Shown here: positions 15,442-16,369 of the stretch, piece after piece
Position numbering within the stretch: the first letter of the stretch is position 1
Layout: every line of letters begins with the position of its first letter
Assembly (NCBI GenBank): GCA_024280615.1
Contig: JAJRPU010000064.1
Location: 1-16,369, forward strand
Reading direction: 5' to 3'
DNA: 16,369 nucleotides
Origin: Bacteroidota bacterium
Lineage (GTDB): Bacteria; Bacteroidota; Bacteroidia; JAADEI01
Program-made: the position numbers and the translations under genes
Notes under the pieces: model-generated
What the model was told of the DNA's origin: nothing
The model's database searches: none
Seen by the model: only the letters and a program-made list of their open reading frames with translations

Positions 15442-15462
15442 TTCTCACAATTTTTATAGTTT

Positions 15463-15927
15463 TTATGTTGTTTGTTTACTCTCCTGTTCCCAAGGGGGAG
15501 TCCCCTGAATAAGGATACCCATTGAGCGGGCTGTCCCAGCAACCATTCTCATAGCTGCATATACATCGTTTGCATTCATATCTTGCATCTTCTCTTCAGC
15601 AATCTTCTTAACATCTTCCCACGTTAATGTTGCAACTTTAACCCTGTTTGGTTCTGCAGAACCCTTTTTGATTTTTGCTGCTTCCTTAAGCATCTCAGAA
15701 ACAGGGGGACTCTTGATAATGAAGTCAAAGGACCTATCGCTATACACTCTCACTATAACAGGCAATAGCTTGCCTTGCTTGTCCTGAGTAACAGCATTAA
15801 ACTTTTTACAAAATTCCATTATATTGACGCCCTTAGCGCCTAAGGCAGGTCCTACAGGAGGTGCTGGAGTAGCCTGCCCTCCCCTTACAAGCAATTGTAT
15901 TGTCCCAACCAGTTCTTTCTTCGGCAT
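15463..15927 (-). CDS. rplK: 50S ribosomal protein L11
   Basis: L11 binds the GTPase-associated region of 23S rRNA, the thiostrepton site, and is needed for RelA-type stringent signalling. The 154-residue protein has the N-terminal domain with GQATPAPPVGPALGAKGVNIMEFCKKFNA, including the conserved proline pair, and the C-terminal rRNA-binding domain FDFIIKSPPVSEMLKEAA, followed by MRMVAGTARSMGI. It is slightly longer than the usual 141-148 residues because of a C-terminal tail (PPWEQESKQTT). Only 2 bp separate its ATG from the nusG stop, and rplA follows 21 bp downstream, so it is inside one transcription unit. Confidence 0.98.
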   Translation of the reverse strand: MPKKELVGTIQLLVRGGQATPAPPVGPALGAKGVNIMEFCKKFNAVTQDKQGKLLPVIVRVYSDRSFDFIIKSPPVSEMLKEAAKIKKGSAEPNRVKVATLTWEDVKKIAEEKMQDMNANDVYAAMRMVAGTARSMGILIQGTPPWEQESKQTT

Positions 15928-15929
15928 TA

Positions 15930-16369
15930 TTAGCTTATTTTTTCAACTTGTGTAAAATCTACTTCCACTGGCGTATTTCTCCCAAAGATAGGTACAATGA
16001 CCCTTAACTTCTTCTTGTCTTCTATGATTTCGTCTATTGTTCCAATAAAGTCTTGGAATGGACCATCCACAATTTTAACGCTTTCTCCTTTATAAAAAGT
16101 CAATTCAAGCTTTTCCGGACTTTCTTCCAATTCATGGGCTTTGCCAAGCAATTTACTTATTTCTTCCTTGTCCAAGGGTTGTGGGTTACCGGAGGCATCC
16201 GTCAAGAAACTGATAACATTAGGGATTCTGTTAATGTCATATATCATTTCAGGAGTCAACTCATCAACTTCTATGAACATATATCCTGGCATAACGTTTC
16301 TTTCTTTTCTTATTTTCTTCCCTTGCCTCTGGGTATAAATTTTTTCCTTAGGTATGAACACCTGAATTA
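15930..16369 (-). CDS. nusG: Transcription termination/antitermination factor NusG, C-terminal part
   Basis: NusG binds RNA polymerase at the clamp formed by RpoC, increases processivity, and couples transcription to Rho or to ribosomes. The frame remains open through the right edge of the window (residues Ile-Gln precede the GTG at 16361), so the gene's 5' end is missing and that GTG is internal. The visible 145 or so residues include the end of the NGN domain (VFIPKEKIYTQRQGKKIRKERNVMPGYMFIEVDE, with the conserved PGY, then IPNVISFL) and the KOW domain (YKGESVKIVDGPFQDFIGTIDEI, ending PVEVDFTQVEKIS). Bacteroidota NusG proteins have this same divergent NGN sequence. It leads directly into rplK. 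Since the visible gene arrangement starts mid-operon, the main promoter lies outside the window. Confidence 0.95.
   Translation of the reverse strand, partial: IQVFIPKEKIYTQRQGKKIRKERNVMPGYMFIEVDELTPEMIYDINRIPNVISFLTDASGNPQPLDKEEISKLLGKAHELEESPEKLELTFYKGESVKIVDGPFQDFIGTIDEIIEDKKKLRVIVPIFGRNTPVEVDFTQVEKIS

Noticed and set aside
15442..15462. L1-binding mRNA mimic in the rplK-rplA gap
   Set aside because: The 21-bp gap is a plain AT-rich run with no stem resembling the L1 rRNA site.

Overview
The window is a conserved housekeeping region from a member of the Bacteroidota. Three things point there. The gene run bamD, an RpoZ/Rpb6-like omega subunit, coaBC and DUF4835/PorD is a Bacteroidota hallmark. 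The omega subunit is of the divergent Bacteroidota type, with a conserved LPKPTLLATEEF stretch. Most genes lack a Shine-Dalgarno sequence, and exact matches to the Bacteroidota -7 promoter element (TAnnTTTG) occur in three of the few non-coding gaps. Base composition looks AT-leaning. I cannot assign a class, order or genus from sequence alone.

Layout. Apart from the left-edge gene, every gene is on the minus strand, so the direction of transcription runs from high to low coordinates. From the right edge: nusG (cut by the window end), rplK, rplA, rplJ, rplL, rpoB and rpoC form the classical transcription/translation cluster (16369 to 5332). A 68-bp gap follows. Then comes a second tightly packed run: a STAS-domain protein, rnz (RNase Z), bamD, rpoZ, coaBC and DUF4835/porD (5263 to 642), with gaps of 4 bp or less or with overlaps. 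At the left edge the 3' part of rmuC, on the plus strand, converges on porD with 6 bp between the stop codons. No gene-free stretch exceeds 300 bases. The longest is the 205-bp rplL-rpoB spacer, which carries a convincing intrinsic terminator/attenuator.

How it fits together. The right block makes the ribosomal stalk and L1-arm proteins (L11, L1, L10, L7/L12), the elongation factor NusG and the two large RNA polymerase subunits. Candidate promoters just before rplL and a terminator just after it would raise L7/L12 output and lower rpoBC output. The left block mixes RNA polymerase omega, tRNA 3'-end processing, outer-membrane assembly (BamD), a secretion-linked envelope protein (PorD) and coenzyme A synthesis. 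Beta, beta' and omega therefore lie within about 11 kb on one strand.

I found no mobile element, CRISPR array, tRNA, rRNA or evidence of a new defence or metabolic system. The points worth a second look are regulatory architecture (attenuator, internal promoter candidates), two long gene overlaps in which a signal peptide is overprinted on the preceding gene's 3' end, an unusual CoaC active-site region, and natural substitutions in the rifampicin pocket of RpoB.
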